From Hyaloperonospora brassicae (taxonomy: Eukaryota > Oomycota > Peronosporomycetes > Peronosporales > Peronosporaceae): a stretch of DNA of 64,000 nucleotides. Shown here piece by piece: positions 53,879 through 64,000 of this stretch. The notes beneath the pieces were generated by a model. The model was not told the origin of the DNA. It did not search any database and worked only from the letters and a program-made list of their open reading frames with translations. Where the stretch lies: NCBI GenBank assembly GCA_947650285.1, contig CANTFL010001429.1, forward strand, positions 496,001-560,000, in the 5' to 3' direction. A program made the translations under genes and the position numbers. The number at the start of each line of letters is the position of its first letter. Within the stretch, counting starts at the first letter, position 1.

Positions 53879-55201
53879 TGTCTTAAAATGGATGGACGTA
53901 TGTGGAGCCCTGTCAAAGATGGTACAATACAGATGCGATATGGAAGGTCTCCGTCGACTGTTTTGTCACGAAAGCATCGCTTACGTTCATGAAGAGGGCG
54001 GGGGTCTACAGATAAGAGGTATACATGTTCTTGTGGAGGATGGAAGATGAGTTACATGGAAAGCACGAAGACGGCGGCTGTGGTCCTGTATGCAGTGGAC
54101 TCGCAGCGTGCGTGAACGTCCTGTGCAATACAAAAGGCAGAATCTGTGGTCAGAAAGGGAAGGGGATCGATGGGGGCCTCGAAAAGGGCGACTGGATGGA
54201 CCCAATCGACTGGAAAACAATGGGGTGCTCGTCGGACCCATGTACTAGCGTTCTTGTCCGTTGTCTCAACGACGGAGAAGTAACACCGGGATCGCGGGAT
54301 CCATGATCGTTTTACCCAAAAGGTGACGAAGGTATTTGGCCTCTTCTCCCCACGTCTCTTTGCTTGCAAAAGATGACCTCTTTCGTGGCTGCGCTGCTGC
54401 TGGTGGACGCTATTCCTGCGTCGACTCGAGTCATGCGCGTAGGAAACAACCCCATCGACATCACTGATTGATGCATGTATGCGTCGTAGCTTCGTTCGTT
54501 GGTTGTACCGTAAAACAAACGTGGAGCTCAATAGTCGCGTGTCATGTGGTGTCTGCAGACAGATACATGAGCCGCTGGATGTTTATCTGAGAAGACGAAG
54601 CTTGCTTGCTAACAGCACTGTTTGTATGCTTGAAAAGGTTGGTGGTGATGAACGACCAAGACGCGCGTACGAACGATGATTACGAGCTGCCGGTGTGCAA
54701 AGTAATGTTTGTCATGAATGCCAGAAGTCGCCATTCGACTTTATGGTCTCGGTACCATACAAAACGGCATGGCGTCAACTGGATGCTGTAACAGCCAGAA
54801 GATCTGATCCAGGCCGATCTTGCAGCGTCAAGCACGCATGGATGTACTTCCTGGCCATCAAACCTGCCACATCAATGCAACTCTACGAATCAAGGGGCTC
54901 AAGAGACTGTTGAGCAGATACGAGCCAGACTCTGCGAACACTTGCGCTCAGCTCTTATTGGGCAGTCTACATACACGTCAAAATCATTGACCTCCATTGC
55001 TTTCTACTTGTCTGCGTCGTCAAACGTCTTGTACTAACCAGGAGCCGGTCTCAAACCTGCTCGCATTTCCCGTCAAGTAAACCTCTTTTGATCACAATAA
55101 CAGCGGCTCAACATTGGTAACAAAAGTCGTGAGCGTTGCAGTCGTAGACGCAAAAGTCGCGGAACGGTCCGCGCTACAAACCCAACCGACGCTCGTCATT
55201 T
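53879..55201. other. Intergenic region between divergent genes
   Basis: 1.3 kb between mS35 (minus) and SPF27 (plus). Contains open frames on both strands (for example 54052-54531 minus) without any recognisable domain. Promoters of both genes should lie here; no element could be placed with confidence. Confidence 0.5.
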
Positions 55202-55942
55202 ATGTCCACCACACAAAATACCAATTCGTCCATCTCAAACTCCGAGTGCATCATGGCGCCCTCGACGTGTCCGTTGCTCGCCTCGAGCCGCGCGCTCATT
55301 GACTCGTTGGGCTACATCGACACCGAGTACAACTCCCCATCAAGTCAGCAACAAGTGCAGGCGCAGATCCGCGCGGAGATGGCGACGTTCGCGCCGCCTG
55401 ACGATAAGTACTTGAGCTTCTTACCGTATTCCTCGTCGTCGTCGTCGTCTTCTTTGCCGTCTTTTAGCGGTCACAGGCGGCTCCAGACAGAATTTAAGCG
55501 CGTGATGGCCAACGTGCCGCTCGACGCTATTGATATGAATCGGTACCAAGTGCGGGAGCCAACAGGGAAGCACATGGCGAGTCTCGAAGCCTGGGAACAA
55601 GCGCTGAAGCAGCTCCAAGTGGCTGTCGAGCACGAAACAACGCGGGTCCTGAATCTGGAGCTATATCAGAGCTTCGGTACCCCTTTATTGAAAGTCCGAG
55701 CGGCGCTGCTGGACGGTATGAAACAGCGGTACGCGCACGTGGTGCGGCAGACGAAACTCGGGTCGGATAAAGTCAACCGAGCGCGACAGGACGCTCAAGC
55801 ACGCAATAGCGTTAAGCTGCATAAGTACCAGCGCTCGCACAATGAACTGCTCGAGAAAAACGCGTCCATTAAGCGTGCGTGCGCCGAGAACGAGAAGCAG
55901 ACACAGCAGAAGAAGACGAAGGTCGAGATCGAGACGGCGTGA
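55202..55942 (+). CDS. BCAS2: Pre-mRNA splicing factor SPF27 (BCAS2 family)
   Basis: 246 residues. Typical start region LIDSLGYIDTEYN, then IRAEMATFAPPDDKYLSFLP, RYQVREP, WEQALKQLQVAVEHE and ENLELYQ-like RVLNLELYQSFG, in the family order. The C-terminal half is a long coiled coil rich in Gln, Lys and Glu. SPF27 is a core member of the PRP19/NTC complex of the spliceosome. A second Met at residue 18 is an alternative start. A Ser homopolymer (residues ~77-84) follows YLSFLPYS and looks like a local codon expansion. Confidence 0.88.
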   Translation: MSTTQNTNSSISNSECIMAPSTCPLLASSRALIDSLGYIDTEYNSPSSQQQVQAQIRAEMATFAPPDDKYLSFLPYSSSSSSSSLPSFSGHRRLQTEFKRVMANVPLDAIDMNRYQVREPTGKHMASLEAWEQALKQLQVAVEHETTRVLNLELYQSFGTPLLKVRAALLDGMKQRYAHVVRQTKLGSDKVNRARQDAQARNSVKLHKYQRSHNELLEKNASIKRACAENEKQTQQKKTKVEIETA

Positions 55943-56052
55943 GCAACTGGAAGTGAATGGACGATCGAGTGTTGGAATTGACAAAGGCGGCGATGCGTAT
56001 GTGCTACAATGGTGCTTGGTTCGTGATATACTACCAGTCAGTTGTGTCATAA

Positions 56053-56172
56053 TGCTCGTGCTCCTTTGTTTGCATGGGTCGTACGTCACCATATCCATTA
56101 TTGTTTATAAAGTGCTCGTGCTCCTTTGCTTGCATGGATCATATGTCACGATATCCATTTTTGTTTATACAG
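56053..56172 (+). repeat. 60-bp tandem duplication
   Basis: Two units of 60 bp starting TGCTCGTGCTCCTTTG at 56053 and 56113, with the start of a third at 56173. Lies in the 3' gap between SPF27 and the GH5 gene. Confidence 0.85.
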
Positions 56173-56328
56173 TGCTCGTCGTGCTAGCAGGAGAGGGCAT
56201 GTACGTCTCGCTGATTGCAACGGTACCGAGCCTACAAGAAGATAAACACGACGAATGCAGCGGCAAATATCGCACAGTAGCACAGACTTGGTCGCCAAGC
56301 TCCATGCCAGTCACTGCCTTTAGCCACT

Positions 56329-58299
56329 CTACAACGCCGTTGCCGTCGCATCTAACGATGCTGTTGCCGTCGTCGTCATCGCAGCACCAGGAGCTGCAGG
56401 AGGTGCGGGTGCTGCAGGAGTTGCCGGAGCTGCAGGAACAACAGCAGTAGCAGAGGGAGGTTCTCCTACCGCCGCTGGAGCCGTAGCCGTCCCCGTGGTC
56501 GGTGTCCCAGCAACTGGCGCATCGGTAATCGAGTCCACAGTTATCGTATCGCTCCCACTGCCGGACGTCGAGAACGTCTTGATCGTGGTCTTCATAAAGC
56601 AGGGAAACGGACCGCTGCCCTTCAGACTCTGCAGGCTCGTGGCATAGTCCGTGTGGAACTTCTCCCACGTCGAGTCCGTGTACAGACCGTATTGCCACGG
56701 ATCGTCGGGCAGAAATTTGTCGTTAAAGTCGTATGCTCCATCAGGATTGAGGCCCCATACGAAGCCGCCCGTCATGTTCATTTTGTTGGCGTACTCGATC
56801 AGTATATCGATCGTACGCGTACTCGTACGCCCCTTAAGCAGCTCCTTCGTGCCATAAATACCGCCAAACTCGCCGTAGAACGTCGGTATACCCGTTTCTG
56901 TCACAACATTGCCAAAGGCGTTGTCAAGCACAGCAGTCACAGCGCCCTCCAGTAGTTTAGTGCCTTCCGCCGTGTCTGGGAACTCTGTCACCGAGACAGT
57001 GCTGCCGCTCGAGGACTGCTTAAGAAAATAGTACGACGACGGGTACACACTGGGCGAGTAAAAGTGTGGCGCAAACACGAGCTTCTTCTCCATAGCAAGG
57101 ACAATGGGGTTCACACTGGCGTTCTGCATACTCGCTCCGTACCAGTCGTTGTATGTCAAGTTCACCCCATTGATCTCGGACGTGGTATCGATGGCGTAAT
57201 TGCCTTCCGCTACAATGAGCCAATTCGGGCAGATGGCCAAAATCTTGTTGCCAATCGTCTCAACGGCACGGGGCCAATTCACGTCTGGGTCACAGTACTT
57301 GTCGCTGTCATCTTTGGGCCAACAGCCACCCACGGGCTCGTTCTTGAGGTCAATGCCCACAATATTGTACTCGAGATCGCTGCACAATTCCGCGGCCAGT
57401 GTCTCAAACATCTCGTAGATCGTCGCAATCGGGTAGTCGTCAGTGAACCACAAGTGCTCAGACGTATCGTCCGTGAAGTTCGGGTCAATCTTGTGAATAT
57501 CAAGCAACACACCAATCTGCTGCTTGCCCAAGCCCTGCACGACTTTCTTGATCATGTCAATGTACGTCACGACGTTCAAGTCCGTGTCGAGTGCATTGAC
57601 AAAGAGCTTTGTGTTCGGTGCCGCGTTGTCCACAATCATCTGCGCATTGAGCGGCAGCCGCACGGCATTGAAGCCGCTGTCCGACAAGTTCTTGGCAATG
57701 TCGTCCAAGTAGCTCTGCTTGGCAGCCAGGCCGTGGGGCACGCCCTCGGCGTTCTCCATGCCGCTCCAGTTGATGCCTGTAAACACGAGCGGCTCTTGCT
57801 TGCCCGTGAAGCTGTTCCGGGCATAGATCTTGCCGTCCTCGGCAATGTAATCCGGCAGCATGCAGCTCTTGACGCTCGTGCTCTTCCGCCGCCTCGCGCG
57901 GGCCACGTCACTCACGGACTCGGTCAGCGACTGCTGCGTCTGGGCGGCCGTATACTCCTGTATACCAAAGTACGTGATCAAACTCAGCGCGACGGCGGCC
58001 GCGAGGAACAGAAACAAAGCGCCGGGCCACACGACTTTGCGGCCCGAGTACGCCTTGGCCGGCCCCGTGCCCGTAGCAAGGCCCGGGTCGTCCAATTGGC
58101 CCACCGCAATGTCTTGATGGACGCTCGTGCTGGGCCGCGCCGCCATTGTGGGCCGCATCATGGGGACTTCGCTGTTCGTGTCGTTGATGCCGGGGCCGAG
58201 GTAGCTCCCGTACATCTCGGCTTCCGACGTGTCGCGCCACACGTTTGAGTTGGTGCGCTCGCCCGCGTTCTCGCCGATCGGCGAGTTCCCGGTGTACAT
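56329..58299 (-). CDS. Membrane-anchored GH5-family glucanase
   Basis: 656 residues from the Met at 58297-58299. N-terminal cytoplasmic tail, one transmembrane segment at about residues 89-112 (PGALFLFLAAAVALSLITYF), then an outside catalytic domain: a type II membrane layout. GH5 signature residues are visible: DLKNEP with the acid/base Glu at residue 321, and FYGEFGG with the nucleophile Glu at about 477. Family members cleave beta-1,4 or beta-1,3 glucans; the exact substrate cannot be told. The C-terminus (~60 residues) is an Ala/Pro/Thr-rich tail. The frame is open for another 40 codons upstream to 58419, but these look like leader. Convergent with SPF27. Confidence 0.85.
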   Translation of the reverse strand: MYTGNSPIGENAGERTNSNVWRDTSEAEMYGSYLGPGINDTNSEVPMMRPTMAARPSTSVHQDIAVGQLDDPGLATGTGPAKAYSGRKVVWPGALFLFLAAAVALSLITYFGIQEYTAAQTQQSLTESVSDVARARRRKSTSVKSCMLPDYIAEDGKIYARNSFTGKQEPLVFTGINWSGMENAEGVPHGLAAKQSYLDDIAKNLSDSGFNAVRLPLNAQMIVDNAAPNTKLFVNALDTDLNVVTYIDMIKKVVQGLGKQQIGVLLDIHKIDPNFTDDTSEHLWFTDDYPIATIYEMFETLAAELCSDLEYNIVGIDLKNEPVGGCWPKDDSDKYCDPDVNWPRAVETIGNKILAICPNWLIVAEGNYAIDTTSEINGVNLTYNDWYGASMQNASVNPIVLAMEKKLVFAPHFYSPSVYPSSYYFLKQSSSGSTVSVTEFPDTAEGTKLLEGAVTAVLDNAFGNVVTETGIPTFYGEFGGIYGTKELLKGRTSTRTIDILIEYANKMNMTGGFVWGLNPDGAYDFNDKFLPDDPWQYGLYTDSTWEKFHTDYATSLQSLKGSGPFPCFMKTTIKTFSTSGSGSDTITVDSITDAPVAGTPTTGTATAPAAVGEPPSATAVVPAAPATPAAPAPPAAPGAAMTTTATASLDATATAL

Positions 58300-58419
58300 C
58301 CGGCGTGCTACGCGTGTACGACAAGAAGTGAATACAACGAGTATACAGGTCGCAGGTCCGTGGGGATTATTTGTTTGGTCGTGTCCGGGTCCTGTGAGGT
58401 TTTTTAGCGCACGTCGCAA

Positions 58420-59493
58420 GAGGTCAGGCGACTTGTCACGCGGTACTGGAATGGATCAAAGAGTGGCCGTGGAGTGCTCGACGGACGGGCGGACCGATTG
58501 ACTATGTGTTTGTATGGTTCGCGGCAGTCGAAGAAGATCACGAGATCATACTGTAATTCAGGGGACGAGCGACGCACGACGCGGGCAAGTCGCTCCTCCG
58601 CGCGGATTGGTGGAAAATCAAGAACTTGGTGTGGCGGTTGTGTGGACGAAGCACGCCACTGCTGCTCGCACTGAACACTTTTTGCGGGTACTGGTAACAA
58701 ATGCCGACGAAGGAGTGGAGGAGCAGTTGTATGGATGTTTGTATGGGCGCATGCGAGTGTGCAGATGTGTGCGTGTGTGTAAAACGACGGTATGTTTGTA
58801 TGTATGAGCGTTTGTAGGAGTGTGTCATATGGACAACGCGTGCGTGTAGGTGAGTCGACTTGCTGGCGCATTTCTGCCGTCGTCTCGTTTGTAGGAAAAC
58901 GTGTGTTTGTCTGTTTGTCTGTTTGTTGTTTGTTGTTTGTTCTGTGCCTCCATCGATGTACAATAGAAGGATCGGCTCTGGACGAAGAGAACCAGACCAC
59001 CGGTGAATCGGCGATTGTACGACGACCATGTGGCATCAGCAAAGCCGCGACGTGTGGGCCCATGCGGCTTTAGCACGCGCTTTTGTAGTATTCACGTCAA
59101 GCGTAATGCTTTTGTCGAGACTCATGCGGCACCAAGTATTCCGATATGCAGCTATCTTGCAGGCATCCATGTATCCATTACGTACTTCTCTGTCAGTCCC
59201 GTGTCACGCCCGACTTATTTGCGTCATATTGGTGTCAAGTACGTCCATTATTATGATAACTAACGACTGATAAGTGTGACAAGAAGTACGGCCTGGGTAT
59301 CGGGTCGACAACTAAAGGGCTCCGTAGAGCCAGGGGCGACGGCAACGAGGTCAGAGACCCTCCTACCGAAGCCAACTACGAGTCAATCATGACCGCTGGA
59401 GCGACCAAGTGGACTGGGGACATGCGTACCGCCGGAGCGGCAGCACGGACAACGCGGGTATGCTGCCATATAAGGTAACAAACCCCTTTAGGA
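58420..59493. other. Intergenic region with simple repeats
   Basis: GT-rich simple repeats at about 58735-58815 and TGTTTGTC-type repeats at 58905-58945. No recognisable gene; 59280-59490 is the unique flank of the satellite. Confidence 0.55.
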
Positions 59494-60250
59494 CCGCTTG
59501 CGCGGCCCCCGACGTGCAGTGCGATCACCGAAGTGACTGCGTGGCGTGGAGAACGCCAACCCGCCGTCTATCTCTCCGAGGAGCTCAACCATCTGCGATG
59601 GTGGCCCCCTTCAGCCGCTTGCGCGGCCCCCGACGTGGAGTGCGATCACCGAAGTGACTGCGTGGCGTGGAGAACGCCAACCCGCCATATATCTCTCCGA
59701 GGAGCTCAACCATCTGCGATGGTGGCCCCCTTCAGCCGCTTGCGCGGCCCCCGACGTGGAGTGCGATCACCGAAGTGACTGCGTGGCGTGGAGAACGCCA
59801 ACCCGCCGTATATCTCTCCGAGGAGCTCAACCATCTGCGATGGTGGCCCCCTTCAGCCGCTTGCGCGGCCCCCGACGTGGAGTGCGATCACCGAAGTGAC
59901 TGCGTGGCGTGGAGAACGCCAACCCGCCGTATATCTCTCCGAGGAGCTCAACCATCTGCGATGGTGGCCCCCTTCAGCCGCTTGCGCGGCCCCCGACGTG
60001 GAGTGCGATCACCGAAGTGACTGCGTGGCGTGGAGAACGCCAACCCGCCGTATATCTCTCCGAGGAGCTCAGCCATCTGCGATGGTGGCCCCCTTCAGCC
60101 GCTTGCGCGGCCCCCGACGTGGAGCGCGATCACCGAAGTGACTGCGTGGCGTGGAGAACGCCAACCCGCCGTATATCTCTCCGAGGAGCTCAACCATCTG
60201 CGATGGTGGCCCCCTTCAGCCGCTTGCGCGGCCCCTTGACGTGGAGTGTG
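59494..60250 (+). repeat. 121-bp tandem repeat array
   Basis: Units start at 59494, 59615, 59736, 59857, 59978 and 60099, with a partial seventh at 60220; a diverged fragment recurs near 60318. Units are nearly identical. Each holds short perfect stem-loops: CCGC-TTGC-GCGG, TCAC-CGAA-GTGA, GGCGT-GGAGA-ACGCC, CTCC-GA-GGAG and ACCATC-TGC-GATGGT. Because 121 is not divisible by 3, each unit shifts frame and overlapping ORFs of 117 codons appear; these are not genes. Confidence 0.93.
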
Positions 60251-63200
60251 CGCTCGCCGCAGCGGCGACACGTGGCGCGAGGTACGCCTCCAGTCCGTAA
60301 AACACCCCTGCTAGGGCCGCTTGCGCGACCCGTCGGTCTCCTACGCCCACACCCGCGACTGCGAGTGCAGCGTGCCCGCGTCAGATCTTCGACCACGTCG
60401 GCTCCCCAAGGGGAGGATTCCCTCCAACGTGACTGCCCCGAAGGGAAAAAGACTGGCTTGAGCTGAACCGTGAAAATTTGGGAATTGTCCGTGGTAGATG
60501 GCGAACGTGAGTAATGTCAGGTCCCATCAAATGGGAAGAAGCACTAAGAAATGTGATATGTTGCTTCACAAAGATGCACGTCGTAAGCTTCGCCCGATGC
60601 AAGCCCTTGTATGTTGTCACTACGCCTAGTAAGGACGCTAGCGACTTGGAGTAGACGTCACAATAACGCTGCCGAAAGGAATCGTGTATATTGCTCACAG
60701 ACCAATGCATGCTAAGCAGGAGTCTACTCCGGCATGTCAAATCTTGCAACCAAACATGTAGTTACAGGCAACTATTAAGCAGGCCGGTATGGAAAGATCA
60801 AACCGTAACTGCTGGAAGGTCATTGCACTGTCATGCGTTGGTAGCATTACATCGCCAACAAGCGTGGTGGTAGTTTCTCATTCGGACGTGCTGGTCAGCA
60901 CTCGTGTTGAAAATTGGCGGTTTGGATCGGTATGGATGTTCGCCAACAGACATTGTTTATAAAGATGGCTTTTGTAGTCAACGACCTGTTGTTGAAGGCA
61001 GGTCGAAACGTGTGCTTACATGAAAGCACGTATTCTTACTACAACTGACTACTTAGCGCCCCGACGAGCAGATTGCAACACTAGTGCTTTTTTGTCGGCA
61101 TTCTGTGTTGTAGGGCAAAGCGCCATTAACCAGTCCATTCCGAAGATCCACTTCCAGTCAGACTGTATGCTGGCAACACTCGACTTCTACAAAACGATGA
61201 CAACAAACAGACAATAGAAGCCCGATCAATCTTGCATCTTTTTGTACAATCGAAAACATTGATGTAATATGCTGTGCGCATCCGTTACGACCTGAGCGGA
61301 GTGAGACCAGGGTCGCATACAGAGTGCAAAGGATCGATTGTGATTTGCGTGACTGCCTTATGTCACTTCGCAATTTAAGATCAACGTCATGTGTAAGAAG
61401 AGCTGCTTACGTTGCGAATATGATCTCGACATGCGGCCGTCGCATCGCTCGTCACAAGCTTCATCGCACGATCTTAGGAGTGTAGCGCTGTCGCTCTTGC
61501 TACCGTTCTCCCTCGACGCGGCTGACTAGCTGATACAATTTTCCGCGGCAAATTGACTTTGCAAGTTGGCAAGCATTCGGTCATACTTGAAGGCTAAACA
61601 CAAGGCTTTGTTAATCGGAGTCAGCTGAAAGCAAACCTATGCAAGTCAGTTGCCACGTAGACTTCTAACGAATAATCGAGCTATCGCACGTTTTTGTGTG
61701 TTGTCAATCTCGTTGATTCTTACCTTGTCCAGGTTTGCAACCGACTGCATGCTACAGACGCAAGCATATCTTGTACTTGTGGTTGTTCATCGTTTTGCAT
61801 GTATGACAGTATATGTAGGGGCCATTCAGAGCGATGCAGATGGGTCAAACGCAAAGGACGCGACTCTCAGTCCCACATTGACTGGTCAACGATATGACTC
61901 CATGTTTGTGGTCAAGCTTCACGATGTCACCAAAGCTGTGGGACTCAGTAGCACCAAGATAGTAGTTATGGCCAAGGGAAGACTCACGAAACTGTACCAG
62001 GTTACTGTTACAGAGTCTACTCGTCGTGACTATCCGCGTTAAGCGGTGTGGTCGATCGACTTCTGTTGGCTCAGCACAGCTCCAGTCGTGCTCATGGGAT
62101 ATATGGCGATCGATCACGAGTTGTTGTATCTTGTTGACATGTCCATATGAAACTCGTACCCAACTTGATAATCGTCTAGTTGGTCATAGACGTTGCACCC
62201 CTTCGTATGTACTAAGTGGGCGGTCGTGCATTTGCCCATACTGCCTCCCTAGCATCGATCGCCTATCAACATGCACTTGTGCCAGAGCTAGTGTCTAGGC
62301 TTTGAACAACTGAGCTTGTTGGGTGTCATCGTCACGCCGCTTGATGTGGGGCTGGGTACGTCGCGTTGCAGCTTTTTCGAGGCGGCTTGACAGATCTCTA
62401 ATTTGCTGTAGTTCTCGCTAGATAATGAACAGCTTCTACAACACCATGCGCTACTGTAGCGAGGCTTTCGAATCTACTGAACTTATGAGACTGCATCCTG
62501 CATACAGACGTGATCAACCATTACTGCTACTACGTAATTGGATGCGAGCCTGGAGCCGTGCATACCTCACAGGTGCCATGTCTAAGTAAGCTCTAGACTA
62601 TGAAAGAGTGTCGTGAGCTACTACAACGTTGTATGGATCTACTTGACGCGCCATCAATTTTGTATCGTCGCAGGCGCTTAGCATATACGACCACAGAACA
62701 GAACCATCCTTGCTGACATTTTCCAGCTTGACCGTTCGGTCACCCCTGTACACTCTGTGATCATGCAGACTTGGGCTTGCATAGTTTTGTCCACTATTCT
62801 CGCATAGTCTGACTTGCATGTGCAAGTTGCAATATTGGTCGCGAAGCGGCGACGTCAATAACGCGTTTCGTTATGATCCTCTTCTGCTGCCAAGCGAACG
62901 AATGTATTATCAATTGTCGCAGCCCATCGTTTTGGTGATCTGCAACAGTTCGGTGTCTACTTTTAGTTCGCAAGGGCCACGCAGTAGATGACGTTGTAGC
63001 CCCAAACGTCGTCACAAAGCTTCATGTGCAAATGACTCGATGGAAGATAAAGAGCATTGTAAGGTGCCATTCGGGAGTTGACTCGTCCACAATCTCAGCT
63101 TCAACCAAACCCGCCTGCACATGACGTTCAAGGCCGTCAGACTGCTGTCACCAATTGCAATGGTATCCGATCATATACCTGTTATCTCTGTCGGCACAAA

Positions 63201-63325
63201 CAGTGCTCTGGTCCATCTACCTACCGGATCAATAAACAACGGTACAATGAATGATAAACACAAAGATGCTCATAGTGTTCAATTGATACGAGCCAAGTAC
63301 GCTGCACGACTCCTGATCTAATTCC
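60251..63325. other. No recognisable gene
   Basis: Short frames on both strands (for example 61650-62042 plus, with no ATG at its start) show no domain. Confidence 0.5.
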
Positions 63326-64000
63326 TTACCACACGACACACTTGTTGACTGGGTTCATTCGGGTGCCTACTGGACACTGAAACGCCTCGGCGAATGCAGC
63401 GCTGTTCATTATTACACCATTGACACGCGCCTCGCTCCCCGCGTGCACGTTCGTGAGGAATGAGTTCATAGCCGTCTTTTCGCGCACTTTGCCACACCAC
63501 GTCTGTGCGTATGACAGAAAAAAAAGCTGATCGTCGTCGGTAGTATTGTTGCCACCACTGTCGTGGTCACGACCATGTGAGGCCTCGTGGGCTTTGTAGG
63601 CATTAAAAGCCACGCGCAAGCCCCCGTTATCAGCAATGTTCTCTCCCAATGTTTTCTTGCCGTCTACTGGAACAAGCTGCACGCCGCCTTCAGCTTCGAC
63701 CGAAAATCGGCTGTACTCGTCCACTAAGCACTGCGCACGCGCTTTGAAGGCTTCATCAGTCGCATTTGTCCACCACTCGTTCCAATTCCCCTTGGCGTCG
63801 TATTTCGAGCCCGAGTCATCAAAACCGTGAGATATCTCATGACCAGCGACGACGCCCAAAGCCCCGAAGACCTGAGCTGCTCTGCCTGTAGACTCAAAGA
63901 ACGGCCGCTGCATCACACCGGCAGGAAACACAATCTGGTTGTTGTGGGGTGTGTAGTATGCATTCACCGACGCAGCACTCATTCCCCATTCCCTGCGATC
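63326..64000 (-). CDS. M13-family zinc metallopeptidase (neprilysin-like), C-terminal part
   Basis: The frame enters from the right window edge and ends at 63326, about 224 residues. Order of motifs: VNAYYTPHNNQIVFPAG, the zinc site GHEISHGFDD (HExxH), GENIADNGG with the third zinc ligand Glu, and the ending CPVGTRMNPVNKC with VVW, matching M13 C-termini. Family members are usually membrane-anchored or secreted oligopeptidases; the N-terminal part lies outside the window, so location cannot be told. All catalytic residues visible here are intact. Confidence 0.92.
   Translation of the reverse strand, partial: DRREWGMSAASVNAYYTPHNNQIVFPAGVMQRPFFESTGRAAQVFGALGVVAGHEISHGFDDSGSKYDAKGNWNEWWTNATDEAFKARAQCLVDEYSRFSVEAEGGVQLVPVDGKKTLGENIADNGGLRVAFNAYKAHEASHGRDHDSGGNNTTDDDQLFFLSYAQTWCGKVREKTAMNSFLTNVHAGSEARVNGVIMNSAAFAEAFQCPVGTRMNPVNKCVVW

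Noticed and set aside
54052..54531. 159-codon minus-strand frame between mS35 and SPF27
   Set aside because: No domain or codon pattern; probably chance in intergenic DNA.
57064..58248. 394-codon plus-strand frame opposite the GH5 gene
   Set aside because: GC-rich shadow of the real gene; no domain, and the minus strand has clear GH5 motifs.
59494..60250. CRISPR-like array
   Set aside because: Units are contiguous 121-bp repeats without spacers, in a eukaryotic setting.
59409..60466. Overlapping 117- to 185-codon ORFs in the satellite
   Set aside because: They repeat every 121 bp in changing frames, so they are by-products of the tandem repeat.
61650..62042. 130-codon frame with a hydrophobic start, possible secreted protein
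   Set aside because: No ATG at the start, no effector motif such as RxLR, and ordinary composition.

Overview
This window looks like a repeat-rich stretch of a eukaryotic, probably oomycete (Peronosporales-type), nuclear genome. That is inferred from stacked and nested Ty3/gypsy retrotransposons beside a compact, GC-rich island of short or intronless genes (AP-4 mu, mitochondrial mS35, SPF27, a membrane GH5 glucanase, an M13 peptidase). I recognise no bacterial, phage or CRISPR feature and no tRNA or rRNA gene.

Layout. Two structurally complete minus-strand Ty3/gypsy elements, E1 (284-8257) and E2 (8945-16694), each have paired LTRs and a perfect 5-bp target-site duplication. A solo LTR of the same group (17778-18244) has its own perfect duplication. 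Next come an unidentified broken coding stretch (18415-19110), a plus-strand gypsy element of another family (E4, 20449-28109), weak remnants and gene-free DNA to about 31.75 kb, and a decayed minus-strand gypsy copy (E3, 31755-41509). E3 is split by about 5 kb of foreign DNA holding a near-perfect inverted duplication of an unrecognised gene (arms 35486-36918 and 37784-39217). A very decayed plus-strand gypsy copy (E5) lies at about 42.9-50.3 kb. From about 51.3 kb the host gene island begins. A 121-bp tandem repeat lies at 59494-60250, and a partial M13 peptidase gene runs off the right edge.

Three signals stand out. (1) The E1/E2 family, in LTRs and coding DNA alike, is tiled with short perfect hairpins far above chance, and the 121-bp satellite shows a similar but weaker pattern. 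(2) E1, E2 and E4 carry an extra coding segment between integrase and the 3' LTR on the strand opposite gag-pol: acidic N-terminus, Cys-rich middle, coiled-coil C-terminus. (3) E1 and E2 are mosaics: blocks almost identical without indels alternate with clearly diverged blocks, and the shared RT block carries the same stop codon and the same frameshift, yet both copies have intact target-site duplications.

No element seems able to move by itself: each has frameshifts or stops in pol, and E2 has also lost its protease catalytic Asp. Host genes look intact. All percentages and similarities were judged by eye.
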